From positions 1 through 64,000 of the forward strand of contig UQHF01000017.1 of NCBI GenBank assembly GCA_900540785.1: a stretch of 64,000 nt of DNA, read 5' to 3'. Position 1 is the first letter of the stretch; every line of letters starts with the position of its first letter. Below the pieces are notes generated by a model that made no database searches, was not told the origin of the DNA, and saw only the letters and a list, made by a program, of their open reading frames with translations. Source of the DNA: an uncultured Blautia sp. GTDB taxonomy: Bacteria > Bacillota > Clostridia > Lachnospirales > Lachnospiraceae. Positions 48,249 to 58,528 of this stretch are shown one piece after another. The position numbers and the translations under genes are program-made.

Positions 48249-48382
48249 TAGTATTTTCGACAATATTTATACCAAAAGAGTCATGAATTGCCGATGTTTC
48301 ATTATATACTTTTCGAAACATATATGGTAAGATAATTCCAGTCTTTTTATATCGTACAAAATCTTTTATATCAGGAGGTCCT

Positions 48383-49792
48383 ATGAACCAGAATAAAACT
48401 GAAACTCTCCATCCGGCTTTTCTGGAGCGCATGAAAGCACTCCTCGGAGAAGAATATCCCCTGTTTTTAAAAAGCTTCGAAGCCCCCAGAACTTTCGGAC
48501 TTCGTGTCAATACAGATAAAATTACCTGCGAGGAATTTGAACGCATTGTTCCTTTTCCCGTAACTCCCATTCCCTGGATAAAAAACGGATATTTTTATGA
48601 GGAGGAAAGCCGTCCCTCCCGCTGTCCCCTTTACCAGGCGGGGCTTTATTATCTTCAGGAGCCAAGTGCCATGACGCCTGCCTCCCGGATTCCTGTGTCT
48701 CCTGGCGAATACGTTCTTGATATGTGCGCTGCTCCCGGAGGAAAGGCAACGGCGCTTGGCGCAGCCTTAAAAGGGGAAGGTCTTCTCGTTGCAAACGACA
48801 TCAGCACCTCAAGAGCAAGGGCACTTCTCCGAAACATCGAGCTTTTCGGCATTCCCAATGTATTTGTGGCAAACGAGCCTCCGGAAAAGCTTGCCCGCAC
48901 TTTCCCGAATTTTTTCCATAAGATCATTTTGGACGCGCCCTGCTCCGGCGAGGGAATGTTCCGAAAAGAAGATGCACTCGCCCTTGACTGGACGCCGGAA
49001 AAATCCCATGAGCTTTCAAAAATCCAGAGAGCGCTTCTTTTAAACGGCTTTGATATGCTTCGTCCTGGCGGTCTTCTCCTCTACTCCACCTGTACCTTTT
49101 CCCCGGAAGAAGACGAAGGAAGTATTTCCTTCCTTCTGGAAAACAGACCGGAGGCAGAGCTTATGGAGATTCCCTGGTATGAAGGCTTCTCAGAAGGGAT
49201 TCCTTCTGCCGGAAACGGGGAGGAACGCCTGAAACGCTGTGTACGCCTCTTCCCCCACAAAATGAACGGAGAAGGACATTTTATGGCACTCATTCAAAAA
49301 CCCGGCATGTCTTCACAGGGCGGCATGTCCGCTCCGCACACAAAGCCGGATAAAAATGCAGTAAAATGGATGGATGAATTTTTTAAAGAAATCGGGCTTT
49401 CCACACTTGGCGGTCAGCCTTTTGACTGGAACCGGGTGGAAATCCGCAAAGACAAAGCCTACTATCTCCCCCCTGTGTCCTGTGGTTTCCGCGGACTTGC
49501 TTTTTTAAGAAATGGTCTGTATCTGGGGGATATAAAAAAGAATCGTTTTGAACCATCGCAGCCTCTTGCACTTGCCCTTCGAAAAGGCGAAGCTGCTTCC
49601 TGTATTTCTCTCTCTGTAAACGACGAGCGGATTACCCGGTATCTGAAAGGAGAAACTTTAAATATTGAGCCGCAGGAAGCCGCCAAAGCAAAAGGCTGGC
49701 AGCTTCTCTGCGTAGAAGGGTATCCGATCGGATTCGGAAAACTGGTAAATGGTGTGCTGAAAAATAAATATCCTGCTGGGTGGAGAGTGTGA
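48383..49792 (+). CDS. RsmB/RsmF-type 16S rRNA m5C methyltransferase (NOL1/NOP2/Sun family)
   Basis: 469 residues. SAM-binding DMCAAPGGKATALGAAL (about 113-129), motif IV DAPCSGEGMFRK and motif VI YSTCTFSPEEDE, both with catalytic cysteines. The C-terminal about 150 residues form the PUA-like RsmF extension (NRVEIRKDKAYYLPP...RNGLYLGDIKKNRFEPS). It methylates cytosine C5 in 16S rRNA; the exact position is not predictable. AGGAGGTCC precedes the ATG. Confidence 0.93.
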   Translation: MNQNKTETLHPAFLERMKALLGEEYPLFLKSFEAPRTFGLRVNTDKITCEEFERIVPFPVTPIPWIKNGYFYEEESRPSRCPLYQAGLYYLQEPSAMTPASRIPVSPGEYVLDMCAAPGGKATALGAALKGEGLLVANDISTSRARALLRNIELFGIPNVFVANEPPEKLARTFPNFFHKIILDAPCSGEGMFRKEDALALDWTPEKSHELSKIQRALLLNGFDMLRPGGLLLYSTCTFSPEEDEGSISFLLENRPEAELMEIPWYEGFSEGIPSAGNGEERLKRCVRLFPHKMNGEGHFMALIQKPGMSSQGGMSAPHTKPDKNAVKWMDEFFKEIGLSTLGGQPFDWNRVEIRKDKAYYLPPVSCGFRGLAFLRNGLYLGDIKKNRFEPSQPLALALRKGEAASCISLSVNDERITRYLKGETLNIEPQEAAKAKGWQLLCVEGYPIGFGKLVNGVLKNKYPAGWRV

Positions 49793-49837
49793 AATCGTCT
49801 CTGAATCATTTAATCGTGTCATAAAAAACACTTTACT

Positions 49838-50830
49838 TTATATTTTTACATATCTTTGGTTTCTGCTGTTGGGCTTATCAGGAATCGTCATTTTGATAAG
49901 ATTCAGCTCAACAGCAGGGCTCAGATAATTTCTGCGGAATCCTTCTCTGGATCTTAAGCCCATTTTTTCCATAAGTTCCTTACTTGTATAAGGCACATCG
50001 TATTCCATAACTCCAAGCAGCTTTTTAACAGCTTCTGACAGCTTTTCATTTTCTCCGCTCATTTGAACAGAGATCTCCTCAAGAATCTTATTAATCTGCT
50101 GCAGCATAAATTCAATAAAAATCGTAGAACTTCCATCAGCATGACATCTGGAAATTGCCTCATAGTATTGATCCTGAAATTTTTCAATCTGACTTTCGAT
50201 TGGAATATATTCAAATATCGGCTTCCATTTAGACAAAATAGCAGTTTGCCATAATCTTGCCATTCTTCCGTTGCCATCTGCAAAGGGGTGGATAAATACA
50301 AATTCATAGTGAAATACACTACTCAAAATCAACGGGTGAACATCGTTTTGCGCTATTTTTATCCAACAAAATAATTCCTCCATAAGCTGTGGCACGAATC
50401 GAGCCGGCGGAGCCATAAAAACACACTGGTCACCATTGAAAACGCCTTCCTCCCCCAGTCGAAATTCACCGGACTCTTCCACAAGATACTTCGTCATAAT
50501 CCCGTGGAATTTTTTCAAATGCTGTATATCATAAGGGTCAATTTCTGAAAGCTGTTCATATGCAGCATAGGCATTCTTTACTTCCTGTATTTCTCTTTGC
50601 TCTCCCAGTACCATTTTACCGTTGATTACATCTCTGACCTGCCCTAGTGTCAGGGAATTTGCTTCTATCTTCAGAGAGGAATGAATTGATTTAATTCTGT
50701 TATTTTTTCGTAAATGCGGCTTTGCCTCAAGATTATTTGTCGCTGTTATACGTCCGATTTTTTCAGAAACAGAAGATACATATGACAATATCTCATTCGT
50801 TATTGTAAAAGGCGGTTTATAATCTCCCAC
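49838..50830 (-). CDS. Fic family protein
   Basis: 330 residues. Core motif HPFADGNGRMAR (about 184-195) has the catalytic His, so AMP transfer or related activity is possible. The N-terminal SSLKIEAN (about 52-59) resembles the built-in inhibitory motif [ST]xxxE[GN] of class II Fic enzymes; no separate antitoxin gene is next to it. A winged-helix-like C-terminus (TSKELMEKMGLRSREGFRRNYL) suggests DNA or protein binding. Stand-alone gene. Target unknown. Confidence 0.9.
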   Translation of the reverse strand: MGDYKPPFTITNEILSYVSSVSEKIGRITATNNLEAKPHLRKNNRIKSIHSSLKIEANSLTLGQVRDVINGKMVLGEQREIQEVKNAYAAYEQLSEIDPYDIQHLKKFHGIMTKYLVEESGEFRLGEEGVFNGDQCVFMAPPARFVPQLMEELFCWIKIAQNDVHPLILSSVFHYEFVFIHPFADGNGRMARLWQTAILSKWKPIFEYIPIESQIEKFQDQYYEAISRCHADGSSTIFIEFMLQQINKILEEISVQMSGENEKLSEAVKKLLGVMEYDVPYTSKELMEKMGLRSREGFRRNYLSPAVELNLIKMTIPDKPNSRNQRYVKI

Positions 50831-50914
50831 AAAAACACCTCCATCATCTTGCGTATTATCTTACGTATTATCTTCCTACATTATACAAATCTTTCAGAAA
50901 AACTTCAATAATAG

Positions 50915-53900
50915 TTACACCTCAATCTCCTTCCCCAGCGCAAAGGAATAGATATACGCCTCCTTTACCTGCTTTCCTGCTGCCCGTGAAAGCGCCTCTC
51001 CATAACCCAGAATCTGGTTTCTGTACCGTTCCGTGAGAATCTGTTCTTCTCCTCTTCTCACCTTATCTGTCTTATAATCCACAAGGATCAGTTCTCCGTC
51101 TTCTACAAAGTAAGCGTCCATAATACCTTGTACAAGAACGCGTTCTCCCTCCCAGTCAGGATTTAATTCTTCTGCTTCTCTTGAGATGACAAAAGGCTGC
51201 TCCCGGAAAAGAAGTCGGTTTTCAAATGCTTTTTTCATTCGCTGTCCCAATGAAGAAGTGACAAAGGTAAAAATATCTCCCGGACGGATACACTCTGCTT
51301 CTTTTTCTTTTAATTTCTTCTGCTGAAGCAGTTCTTTTATCTGTATCTTAATCTCTTCTACAGAAGATGTACGGCTGTAATCCAGGCATTCCATCACTCT
51401 GTGGTAAGCGGTTCCTCTTGATGCGCCTGTGTATGCTTCCTGCTTTTCAATAAACTCCGGCACAACAGGAAGCTCTTCCTCTTCCGGAATCTCTGTTATA
51501 TTTTCTTCTTTTTCGTAAAAATCATGGTGCGCTCTTTTATTTAATTCCGATACGCTTACCTTCACCGGAATCTCCCGTAAAAACTCGTAAGGATAAACAA
51601 AAGAGAATCTTTTTTCCAGCTCTTCTTTTATTTCTTTGTCGTATTCAAGAGAAATGTCCCAGTTTTCCAGAACCTCTCTTCGGATTTCCGTTTCTGCCTG
51701 AAGCTCCACCTCTTCTTTTACAAGGTCTTTTGCCGTTACTTTTTGTATGATAAAATCGCTGTCTCCTTCATAAAGAGGATTTCTTCTGTTGGAAAAAATC
51801 CCGTACTCTTCCAAAATCGGCTCCATTGCTCTGTGTCGGATCAGAGCAGGAAGAAGGTAATCCCAGTAAGTCTTTGCCTTCATGCGGCTTCCCACAGGAA
51901 GCAGTTCCTCCTCTTGCTTTAAAAAGCCGGAAAGCCCGCGGATTCTCTCTTCCAGCTTTCCTGTTGTTCCTGTAATGATCAGCTTTTCTTTTGCGCGGGT
52001 CAGGGCGACATAAAGAACACGAAGCTCCTCTCCCAGACTTTCTTTTAAAATTGCCCTTCGTATCATCTGCTTATATAAAGTGGTGGAAGTGATTCTTTTT
52101 TCCGGAAGAATGGCGTCTGTTCCGATTCCAAGCTCAGGATGGATCAAAAGCCCTGCGTTTATATCGCTGAAATTAAACTGTTTTCCCATACCTGCCGCAA
52201 ATACTACAGGAAATTCAAGACCCTTACTTTTATGGATCGTCATAATCTGCACAGAGCCTTCTCCTGCACCGGATAAATTGACTTCTCCGTAGTCTACCTG
52301 AAATTTCTGCAGCTTTTCAATATAACGCACAAAATTAAAAAGCCCGCGATAGCTTGTCTTTTCATAATCCATTGCCTTTTCTATTAACATCGAAAGGTTT
52401 GCTCTTCTCTGTTCTCCATCAGGAAGGGCAGCCGCATAATTTCCATATCCTGTCTTTTCCAGAATATATACGATCAACTGATGAACCGGCGTATATTCCG
52501 CCATATCCCTGACATTTGCCAGAAGGGATAAAAAACCGGAAAGCTTCTGAAAAAGCGCCGCTTCTTCCTCATTTTCCATGCATTCCTCATCTACCCATGC
52601 ACACACCGCATCAAACAGCATTCCCTGCTCATACCTTGCGCGCAGAAGCCCAAGCTCCTGAGACGTACAGCCCACAACAGGAGAATGCAGCACGCCTGCA
52701 AGGGGAATATCCTGGAGCGGATTGTCACAGATTCGAAGGTAATCCAGCATGGTCACGACCTCTGTCGCGGAAAAATATCCTGTTTTTGAAGCACTGTAAG
52801 AAGGGATTCCCTGTGAGGAAAGCACCTCCCCAAAGGTTTCTGTCCAACCAGCGGCAGTACGAAGAAGGATTACAATATCCCCGTATTCCAGAGGTCGGTA
52901 TTCTCCTGTTTCTTTATCAAGAACCTTCTCCTTTCCCTTCATTTCCTGAATTTTATGGGCAATGGCAAGCGCCTCCAGCTCCTGCTCGCTTTCAATCCCC
53001 TCCTCAGAAAGCTCTTCGCTGTCTTTTTCTACAAGAAGTACCTCTGTTCTGATAAATTCCGGATCCTGTCCTTCCGGAAAAACAGCGCCCGGATAAAGCG
53101 CTGCTGCCTCATCATACGCCACGCCGCCCAGGTCTTCCCCCATGATCTGGCGGAAAATATAATTGACGCTTTCCAGAACCTCTCTGCGGCTTCTGAAATT
53201 TTTATGAAGGTCGATTCTCTGCTCTTTCCCTTCCTCCGTTGTATAGGTCTTATATTTTTCCATGAAAAGCTCCGGTCTTGCGAGACGGAAACGATAAATG
53301 CTCTGCTTTACGTCTCCTACCATGAAAATATTTTTTCTCTGGTTTACCCACCCGGAGACCATGTTTGTGAGAAGCTCCTGCACAAGATTGCTGTCCTGAT
53401 ACTCGTCTACAAGAACCTCATCGTATTTTTCAGAAAGTTCCCTTGCTGCCTGACTTGGCGTAAAGGTATCTCCCTCCTTTGTCACAAGGATCTGAAGGGC
53501 AAAATGCTCCATGTCTGTAAAATCGATGATATTTTTTTCCCGCTTCTTTTCTCCGAAGCGCTCCATAAATTCCTCTGTAAGGCGGATCAGGATTTCCACT
53601 GGCTTCCGGCAGCAGAGAATTGTCTCTGCCGCCTCCTGCAGGCTCTCCGAAAAATACCGCTCGGAAAGGTCTTTTAAAATCCCCTTGCCTTCTTCCCGAA
53701 GCTTCTTTACCTGTTCCTTTTTATACTCCTCCACATCTTCTGCCTTTTTTGCAGAAAGACGCGCAAATTTTAAGGAAGAAAGCGCCGATGCCATACCGTC
53801 AAAATCCTGCTTTTCACAGAGAACGTTCAGCTCATCTATGAGAATCATATCGCTCCTAAGCGCCTCCTCATAAAGATACGGTCCTCCCGGCTCCTGGCAC

Positions 53901-54610
53901 ACAGAAATCCCCTGCATAAAAAGAGCTTCCGCCTGAGTAAGCTCCTGTATCACACTCTCCCACAAAACAGCAAACCAGTCCTGTTTTTCCAGATCTTGTG
54001 CACCTTCTATTTCATATGCCCTGATACAGCCGCCAAGCCATTCCAGCGGATAAGGATTACTCATTGCCGTATCGTAAAGCTTTAATACCAGCTCTTTTAA
54101 TCCCTCGTCTGTTTTGCCCGGCGCATAGCACTCCACAAAATTCAGGAAATCTTCATCGTTTCTGCCATAAAAATCCTCGAAAAGCTCTTTTAACACATCT
54201 TCTTTTAAGAGCTTTAATTCCCCTTCTTCCGCTGTCCGGCACCCCGGGTCCAGCCTGATTAAATGAAAATAATTACGTATGAGATAAGAGCAGAACCCGT
54301 CAATAGTCGTAATCTGGGCTGTGTGGATCAGCGTCATCTGCCTCTGGAGATGCTCGTTTTCCGGTTCTTCGTAAAGAGCTTCCTCAAGGGCTCTTGAAAT
54401 TCTCTCCTTCATCTCTCCCGCCGCTGCTCTTGTGAAGGTCATGATCAGCATTCTGTCAATGTCCACCGGATTTTTTTTGTCCAGGATCTTACTTAAAATT
54501 CTCTGTACAAGAACTGCCGTTTTTCCGGAGCCTGCCGCTGCGCTTACAAGAATGTTCCTGTCCCGCAGTGAAATTACCTGCTTCTGTTCTTCCGTCCATG
54601 AAACTGCCAT
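50915..54610 (-). CDS. addA: ATP-dependent helicase/nuclease subunit A (AddA)
   Basis: 1231 residues, full length. UvrD-like helicase with Walker A SAAAGSGKTAVL (about 23-34), DEYQDSN Walker B and a GxTRAKEKL-type motif VI. The C-terminal RecB-family nuclease has GIMDAYF and ILVDYKTDK. With AddB it resects double-strand ends to the Chi site and loads RecA. Its start follows the addB stop directly. Confidence 0.97.
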   Translation of the reverse strand: MAVSWTEEQKQVISLRDRNILVSAAAGSGKTAVLVQRILSKILDKKNPVDIDRMLIMTFTRAAAGEMKERISRALEEALYEEPENEHLQRQMTLIHTAQITTIDGFCSYLIRNYFHLIRLDPGCRTAEEGELKLLKEDVLKELFEDFYGRNDEDFLNFVECYAPGKTDEGLKELVLKLYDTAMSNPYPLEWLGGCIRAYEIEGAQDLEKQDWFAVLWESVIQELTQAEALFMQGISVCQEPGGPYLYEEALRSDMILIDELNVLCEKQDFDGMASALSSLKFARLSAKKAEDVEEYKKEQVKKLREEGKGILKDLSERYFSESLQEAAETILCCRKPVEILIRLTEEFMERFGEKKREKNIIDFTDMEHFALQILVTKEGDTFTPSQAARELSEKYDEVLVDEYQDSNLVQELLTNMVSGWVNQRKNIFMVGDVKQSIYRFRLARPELFMEKYKTYTTEEGKEQRIDLHKNFRSRREVLESVNYIFRQIMGEDLGGVAYDEAAALYPGAVFPEGQDPEFIRTEVLLVEKDSEELSEEGIESEQELEALAIAHKIQEMKGKEKVLDKETGEYRPLEYGDIVILLRTAAGWTETFGEVLSSQGIPSYSASKTGYFSATEVVTMLDYLRICDNPLQDIPLAGVLHSPVVGCTSQELGLLRARYEQGMLFDAVCAWVDEECMENEEEAALFQKLSGFLSLLANVRDMAEYTPVHQLIVYILEKTGYGNYAAALPDGEQRRANLSMLIEKAMDYEKTSYRGLFNFVRYIEKLQKFQVDYGEVNLSGAGEGSVQIMTIHKSKGLEFPVVFAAGMGKQFNFSDINAGLLIHPELGIGTDAILPEKRITSTTLYKQMIRRAILKESLGEELRVLYVALTRAKEKLIITGTTGKLEERIRGLSGFLKQEEELLPVGSRMKAKTYWDYLLPALIRHRAMEPILEEYGIFSNRRNPLYEGDSDFIIQKVTAKDLVKEEVELQAETEIRREVLENWDISLEYDKEIKEELEKRFSFVYPYEFLREIPVKVSVSELNKRAHHDFYEKEENITEIPEEEELPVVPEFIEKQEAYTGASRGTAYHRVMECLDYSRTSSVEEIKIQIKELLQQKKLKEKEAECIRPGDIFTFVTSSLGQRMKKAFENRLLFREQPFVISREAEELNPDWEGERVLVQGIMDAYFVEDGELILVDYKTDKVRRGEEQILTERYRNQILGYGEALSRAAGKQVKEAYIYSFALGKEIEV

Positions 54611-57600
54611 TTACTCTTCCTCCTCCAATATCTGCCACAGTTCTTTATCGTCAAATACCTTCAAATTCCGGTACTCATACCCCGGCATCTTTCTGTCAAA
54701 GCCGCATACGGAAATGTAGGGGCAATACGTGCAGGCGCTTTTCTTTCCCATTTTATAAGGATTCACTTCCACGTCTCCCTCCATAATACAGCTTCTAAGC
54801 TTCTCAATTTTTTGCTTTACAAATCTTCCCAGAACATCAAACTGCTCTCTTGTTGCCACAGAAGAATTTTTCCGGAAGCTTCCGTCTTTATTCATTGCCA
54901 CAGAAAGAGACACAAGGCTTTTATCCATTTTTTCTATCATTTCCCGGTCAGCCCGTACAAGACCGTTCATTTTCAGTTCTTTTAAAATCCGGCTGCTTAC
55001 TTCTTCCACATCTGCATCTATTTTTTCTTTTATCATGGGGTCTTTCACATTATAATAGAATACGCCTGCTGGAAGAACTTCCTTTCCCGGATACTTTTTC
55101 TTTTCTACAGAAAGCGCGCCGTCCAGATAAATCATAAGCTGAAGCTGCAGTCCGTAATATAAATATACAAGGTCAAAGGTAGTATTTCCCGTCTTATAAT
55201 CAATGACTTTCACATACACCTGATTTTCCTCTTCCATCACATCTACACGGTCGATGCGTCCGCCTCCGAAAGAGACTTCAAAACCCTCCGGCTTAAATTC
55301 TCCGTTTTGAAGCTGCTGCTGCAGTCCCCACACTGTACGCCTCAGGATCCTTCTGGTTCGCTCGATCATCGCCTCGTTTCTCGCACTGCTCTTTAAAATG
55401 GTGTTTCCATAATCTGCCGCAAGCTCGTCCAGACATTGATCCACAATCTCATTTCGTACTTCTTCTGTTAAATCCGCCCACTCAAGTCCTCTGTTTCGCA
55501 CCTCTCCCGCGAAATTTTCCAGAGCGATGTGCATGATATTTCCCATATCCATTGCACGAAATTCATATTCTGCCCGCTCCGTCAGGCGAAGACCATACTG
55601 GAGAAAATGAGCGAACGCACAGGCTGCGAATCGTTCCAGCCTTGTGGCGCTGTACGGAGATACTTCTCCATATAAAACCTTTGCCACACTTCTGCTGATC
55701 TCATCTGCCGGTTTTCTTGTAAAGGCAGCTTCCACCAGTTTTTTCACAACAGGCGCATACACAGGACTTTTCAGATACCAGCTGTATAGCTCCTTAAATA
55801 CCTCGTCTCCGCCTCCCTGAGAAGCTTCCTGCAGTCCCCTGATAAAATAAGAGAGACCAGCGCCCGGAAGCTCCAGTGCAGAAAGAGGATTTCCGGCATG
55901 ATCTGCCTGTTCCACCTCTACATCAGGGAACAGTTTTTGAATACTGCCAATTAAATAGGCAGGGCTTACCGCCTCTCCGCTGTTGTTGGAAAGGCTGTAG
56001 GAAAGACAGAGATATTTTTCCGGCTTCGTAAGATTCAGATAAAGGTAATATCTCTGAATGCTCATCTGCTCCTTTGGTCCCGGAGCAAGCTCCACGCCCT
56101 GCTCTTCCATAAATTCCCTGTCAAGCTCTGTAAGAATTCCGCCTGATTCTGTATTTTTCGGAATATTTCCTTCATTTACGCCAACAAAAAATAAAGCCTT
56201 CATGCCCTTTAAACGGGTTCGCTCCATATCGCCCACTACAATCTGATCCTGAGAAGGAGGAATTAACGCCACTTTCGCCTCGGAAAGACCGGTTTCCAGA
56301 AGCTGGCTGTAATCCTGACGGCTCACTTCCTCCTCTCCGAGAATGGATACCATAGAATCAAAAAGCTCCATCACAATTCCGTAAATCTGGCTGTATTCCT
56401 TTTCCATTGCCGCATTTCCCTGCGCCTTAAAAGCCTTTTCTCTTTCTTTGAGCTTATAAAAGCTTCTGTTCTTCACAATGAAGTCGTACACAATGCGGCA
56501 ATACTGCTCTACTGTCCGTTTCCCTCTGGAAAATCCTTCTGCAAGTGGGCTTACTTCCTCCACAAAACGCTCCCTGATCTCATTGAGGCGCTGAATGCTG
56601 TCCGGCTCCATTCCCCGGTAGATCCTCACCCAGCGCTCCTTCCACTTTCCAAAGCCCCGGATTCCAAGAGCCAGCACATAATTTTCCAGAAGGTCCGTCT
56701 CCTCTCTTGTAATATCCGACATCCCGCAGCGGAGATACCGGAATACGCTTTCATAGGAAAACCCCTTCACAGCCATCTCAATAGAAGCGCGGATATACTC
56801 CACAAAAGGATTCATAAGAACGGTATGCTTTTCATCAAGGAAATAGGGGATTCCCGCCTCATCTAATACCTGCTTTGCAAGAGTTCCGTACTCCTCAAGA
56901 TTTCCTGTAATAATGGCAATGTCCCCGTAATGAAACCCTTCTGTGCGGACAAGACGTGCTGCTCGCTGTACTGCCTCCTCCATTTCTTTTTTGGGATTTT
57001 CTCCGCAAAATATGGAGATCGCATTCTGTTTTCCCTCATAAGAAGCCTTTCTGTAACGGAAAATATGCTCCTCCAGAAACTGCAGCGCAGGAGCCTTTGA
57101 AAACCTTGAATTTTTCCCATGATAAAGAAGCACAGGCTCTTCTATGTCTTTTGTGAGACTGGAAAGGCTCTGTACCATTTTTCTTCCCATATAAAAAAGC
57201 TGATGGGACTTTCCTTTTATATACGGATTTTCCCTTGCGTCCATTGTGACCGTCACATATACGCGGCTGCAGATACGTAAAAGTTCTTCAATGACCCGGT
57301 TCTGAATGGGAGTAAAGCCTGTAAAGCCGTCAAATACCATCACGCTTCCCCGAAGCTTTTCCGAAAAAGGCAGCATACGGAGAAGTACGTCCATCACTTC
57401 CTCTCCTGTCATGTAATGCCCTTCCAGATATGACCGGAATCCCTGATACAGGGTGTGTACATCCCGGAGCTTCATGGTAAGAAGCTCCCTGTCCCCGGCC
57501 TTTTCCACCATCTGGGAGAGCTCTTCCTCCCCGATTCCATACTGCATAAATTCTGAAAGAAGAGATTTTACCTCGTCAAGATAACCCGGCTTTTTCATCT

Positions 57601-57934
57601 GACTGCCGAGATAGGGAAGGTCTTTCTGATGCTTCTGTACCATTTTCTGAAGAACCATCGTTTTTCCCGTATCGTCCAAAATAACTTTTTCGTCTCCTCC
57701 TGTCTCCTCAAAAACACGGTAAGCGAGACGTTCAAAGCTTAATACATCTATATTTAAAATCCCTTTGGAAGGGCTCATTTCCACAAGTGTTTTCTGTGTC
57801 TGCATGGTAAACTGCTCCGGCACGATCACATAATAAAAACCCTCCGGGTGCTGCCCTGCTTCCCGGATCACCTGCTCATATATGTAATAGGATTTCCCTG
57901 TTCCGGAGCTTCCTGTAATAAACTGAAGCGACAT
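54611..57934 (-). CDS. addB: ATP-dependent helicase/nuclease subunit B (AddB)
   Basis: 1107 residues from the ATG at 57932-57934 (MSLQFITGSSGTGKS), with AAAGGAGG upstream. P-loop GSSGTGKS near the N-terminus, nuclease motif KVIDYKTGNT near 970, and the four Fe-S cysteines (FAACAF, then CTYCPYISVC). It recognises Chi and carries the second nuclease. First gene of addBA; promoter 57970-57998. Confidence 0.96.
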   Translation of the reverse strand: MSLQFITGSSGTGKSYYIYEQVIREAGQHPEGFYYVIVPEQFTMQTQKTLVEMSPSKGILNIDVLSFERLAYRVFEETGGDEKVILDDTGKTMVLQKMVQKHQKDLPYLGSQMKKPGYLDEVKSLLSEFMQYGIGEEELSQMVEKAGDRELLTMKLRDVHTLYQGFRSYLEGHYMTGEEVMDVLLRMLPFSEKLRGSVMVFDGFTGFTPIQNRVIEELLRICSRVYVTVTMDARENPYIKGKSHQLFYMGRKMVQSLSSLTKDIEEPVLLYHGKNSRFSKAPALQFLEEHIFRYRKASYEGKQNAISIFCGENPKKEMEEAVQRAARLVRTEGFHYGDIAIITGNLEEYGTLAKQVLDEAGIPYFLDEKHTVLMNPFVEYIRASIEMAVKGFSYESVFRYLRCGMSDITREETDLLENYVLALGIRGFGKWKERWVRIYRGMEPDSIQRLNEIRERFVEEVSPLAEGFSRGKRTVEQYCRIVYDFIVKNRSFYKLKEREKAFKAQGNAAMEKEYSQIYGIVMELFDSMVSILGEEEVSRQDYSQLLETGLSEAKVALIPPSQDQIVVGDMERTRLKGMKALFFVGVNEGNIPKNTESGGILTELDREFMEEQGVELAPGPKEQMSIQRYYLYLNLTKPEKYLCLSYSLSNNSGEAVSPAYLIGSIQKLFPDVEVEQADHAGNPLSALELPGAGLSYFIRGLQEASQGGGDEVFKELYSWYLKSPVYAPVVKKLVEAAFTRKPADEISRSVAKVLYGEVSPYSATRLERFAACAFAHFLQYGLRLTERAEYEFRAMDMGNIMHIALENFAGEVRNRGLEWADLTEEVRNEIVDQCLDELAADYGNTILKSSARNEAMIERTRRILRRTVWGLQQQLQNGEFKPEGFEVSFGGGRIDRVDVMEEENQVYVKVIDYKTGNTTFDLVYLYYGLQLQLMIYLDGALSVEKKKYPGKEVLPAGVFYYNVKDPMIKEKIDADVEEVSSRILKELKMNGLVRADREMIEKMDKSLVSLSVAMNKDGSFRKNSSVATREQFDVLGRFVKQKIEKLRSCIMEGDVEVNPYKMGKKSACTYCPYISVCGFDRKMPGYEYRNLKVFDDKELWQILEEEE

Positions 57935-57969
57935 ATCCTGTCCTCCTTTTTCCGCCTGTTTTAACATTC

Positions 57970-57998
57970 ATTTTACCTTATCTCAGATTCAAAAACAA
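57970..57998 (-). promoter_or_regulatory. Promoter of addBA
   Basis: Minus-strand -35 TTGTTT (57993-57998) and -10 TAAAAT (57970-57975), 17-base spacer. Confidence 0.55.
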
Positions 57999-58059
57999 CC
58001 AGTCATATTTTCCCTGTCTCCTGAATAAGATGTAGAAAACAGACCAGGAGGCGCATACC

Positions 58060-58497
58060 ATGAGTTCCAAAACAAAAATTGTTGTACTACATATGAAAGA
58101 AGTCATCTATACCGCAATTTTTATTATTCTTGCCCTGATTCTGGGGATTGTGGTATTTTTTATGTTCGGTCCGGGAAAGGGAAAGCTTTCCTCCTCCGGC
58201 GCTGTCCACAAATATAAGCCAGGCGTTTACACCTCCTCCATTGAGTTAAACAGCAACACCTTTGATGTAGAAGTCACAGTTGATGCAGACAGCATACAGT
58301 CCATTCATCTTGTGAACTTAAGCGAAAGCACAGCAGCCATGTTTCCACTCATGGAGCCTGCCCTGGAATCTCTTGCAAGTCAGATTTATACAAATCAGTC
58401 TCTTGAAAACATCCAGTATGCCGAAGACCAGAAATACACCTCCATGATGCTTCTTGATTCCATTGCGGACGCTTTGAAAAAGGCGGAGAACCCCTAA
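58060..58497 (+). CDS. Single-pass membrane protein with FMN-binding-like extracellular domain, unknown function
   Basis: 145 residues. Membrane helix at about 17-40, then an extracellular domain with GVYTSSIELNSNTFDVEVTVDADSI that recalls the start of FMN-binding (RnfG/NqrC) domains. The flavin-attachment SGAT motif is missing. The end is a helical SLENIQYAEDQKYTSMMLLD. I do not recognise a named family. A TCATATT...AATAAGAT pair upstream (around 58000-58030) weakly resembles a sigma-E promoter, so mother-cell expression is conceivable. AGGAGG precedes the ATG; a strong terminator follows. Confidence 0.6.
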   Translation: MSSKTKIVVLHMKEVIYTAIFIILALILGIVVFFMFGPGKGKLSSSGAVHKYKPGVYTSSIELNSNTFDVEVTVDADSIQSIHLVNLSESTAAMFPLMEPALESLASQIYTNQSLENIQYAEDQKYTSMMLLDSIADALKKAENP

Positions 58498-58512
58498 CGT
58501 TCTCCGCCTTTT
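58482..58512. terminator. Bidirectional terminator between the 58060 gene and nadE
   Basis: GGCGGAGAAC (58482-58491) pairs with GTTCTCCGCC (58499-58508), T-tract after and A-tract before. The stem overlaps the last codons of the plus-strand gene. Confidence 0.88.
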
Positions 58513-58528
58513 CCCTGTCTTTATTTCT

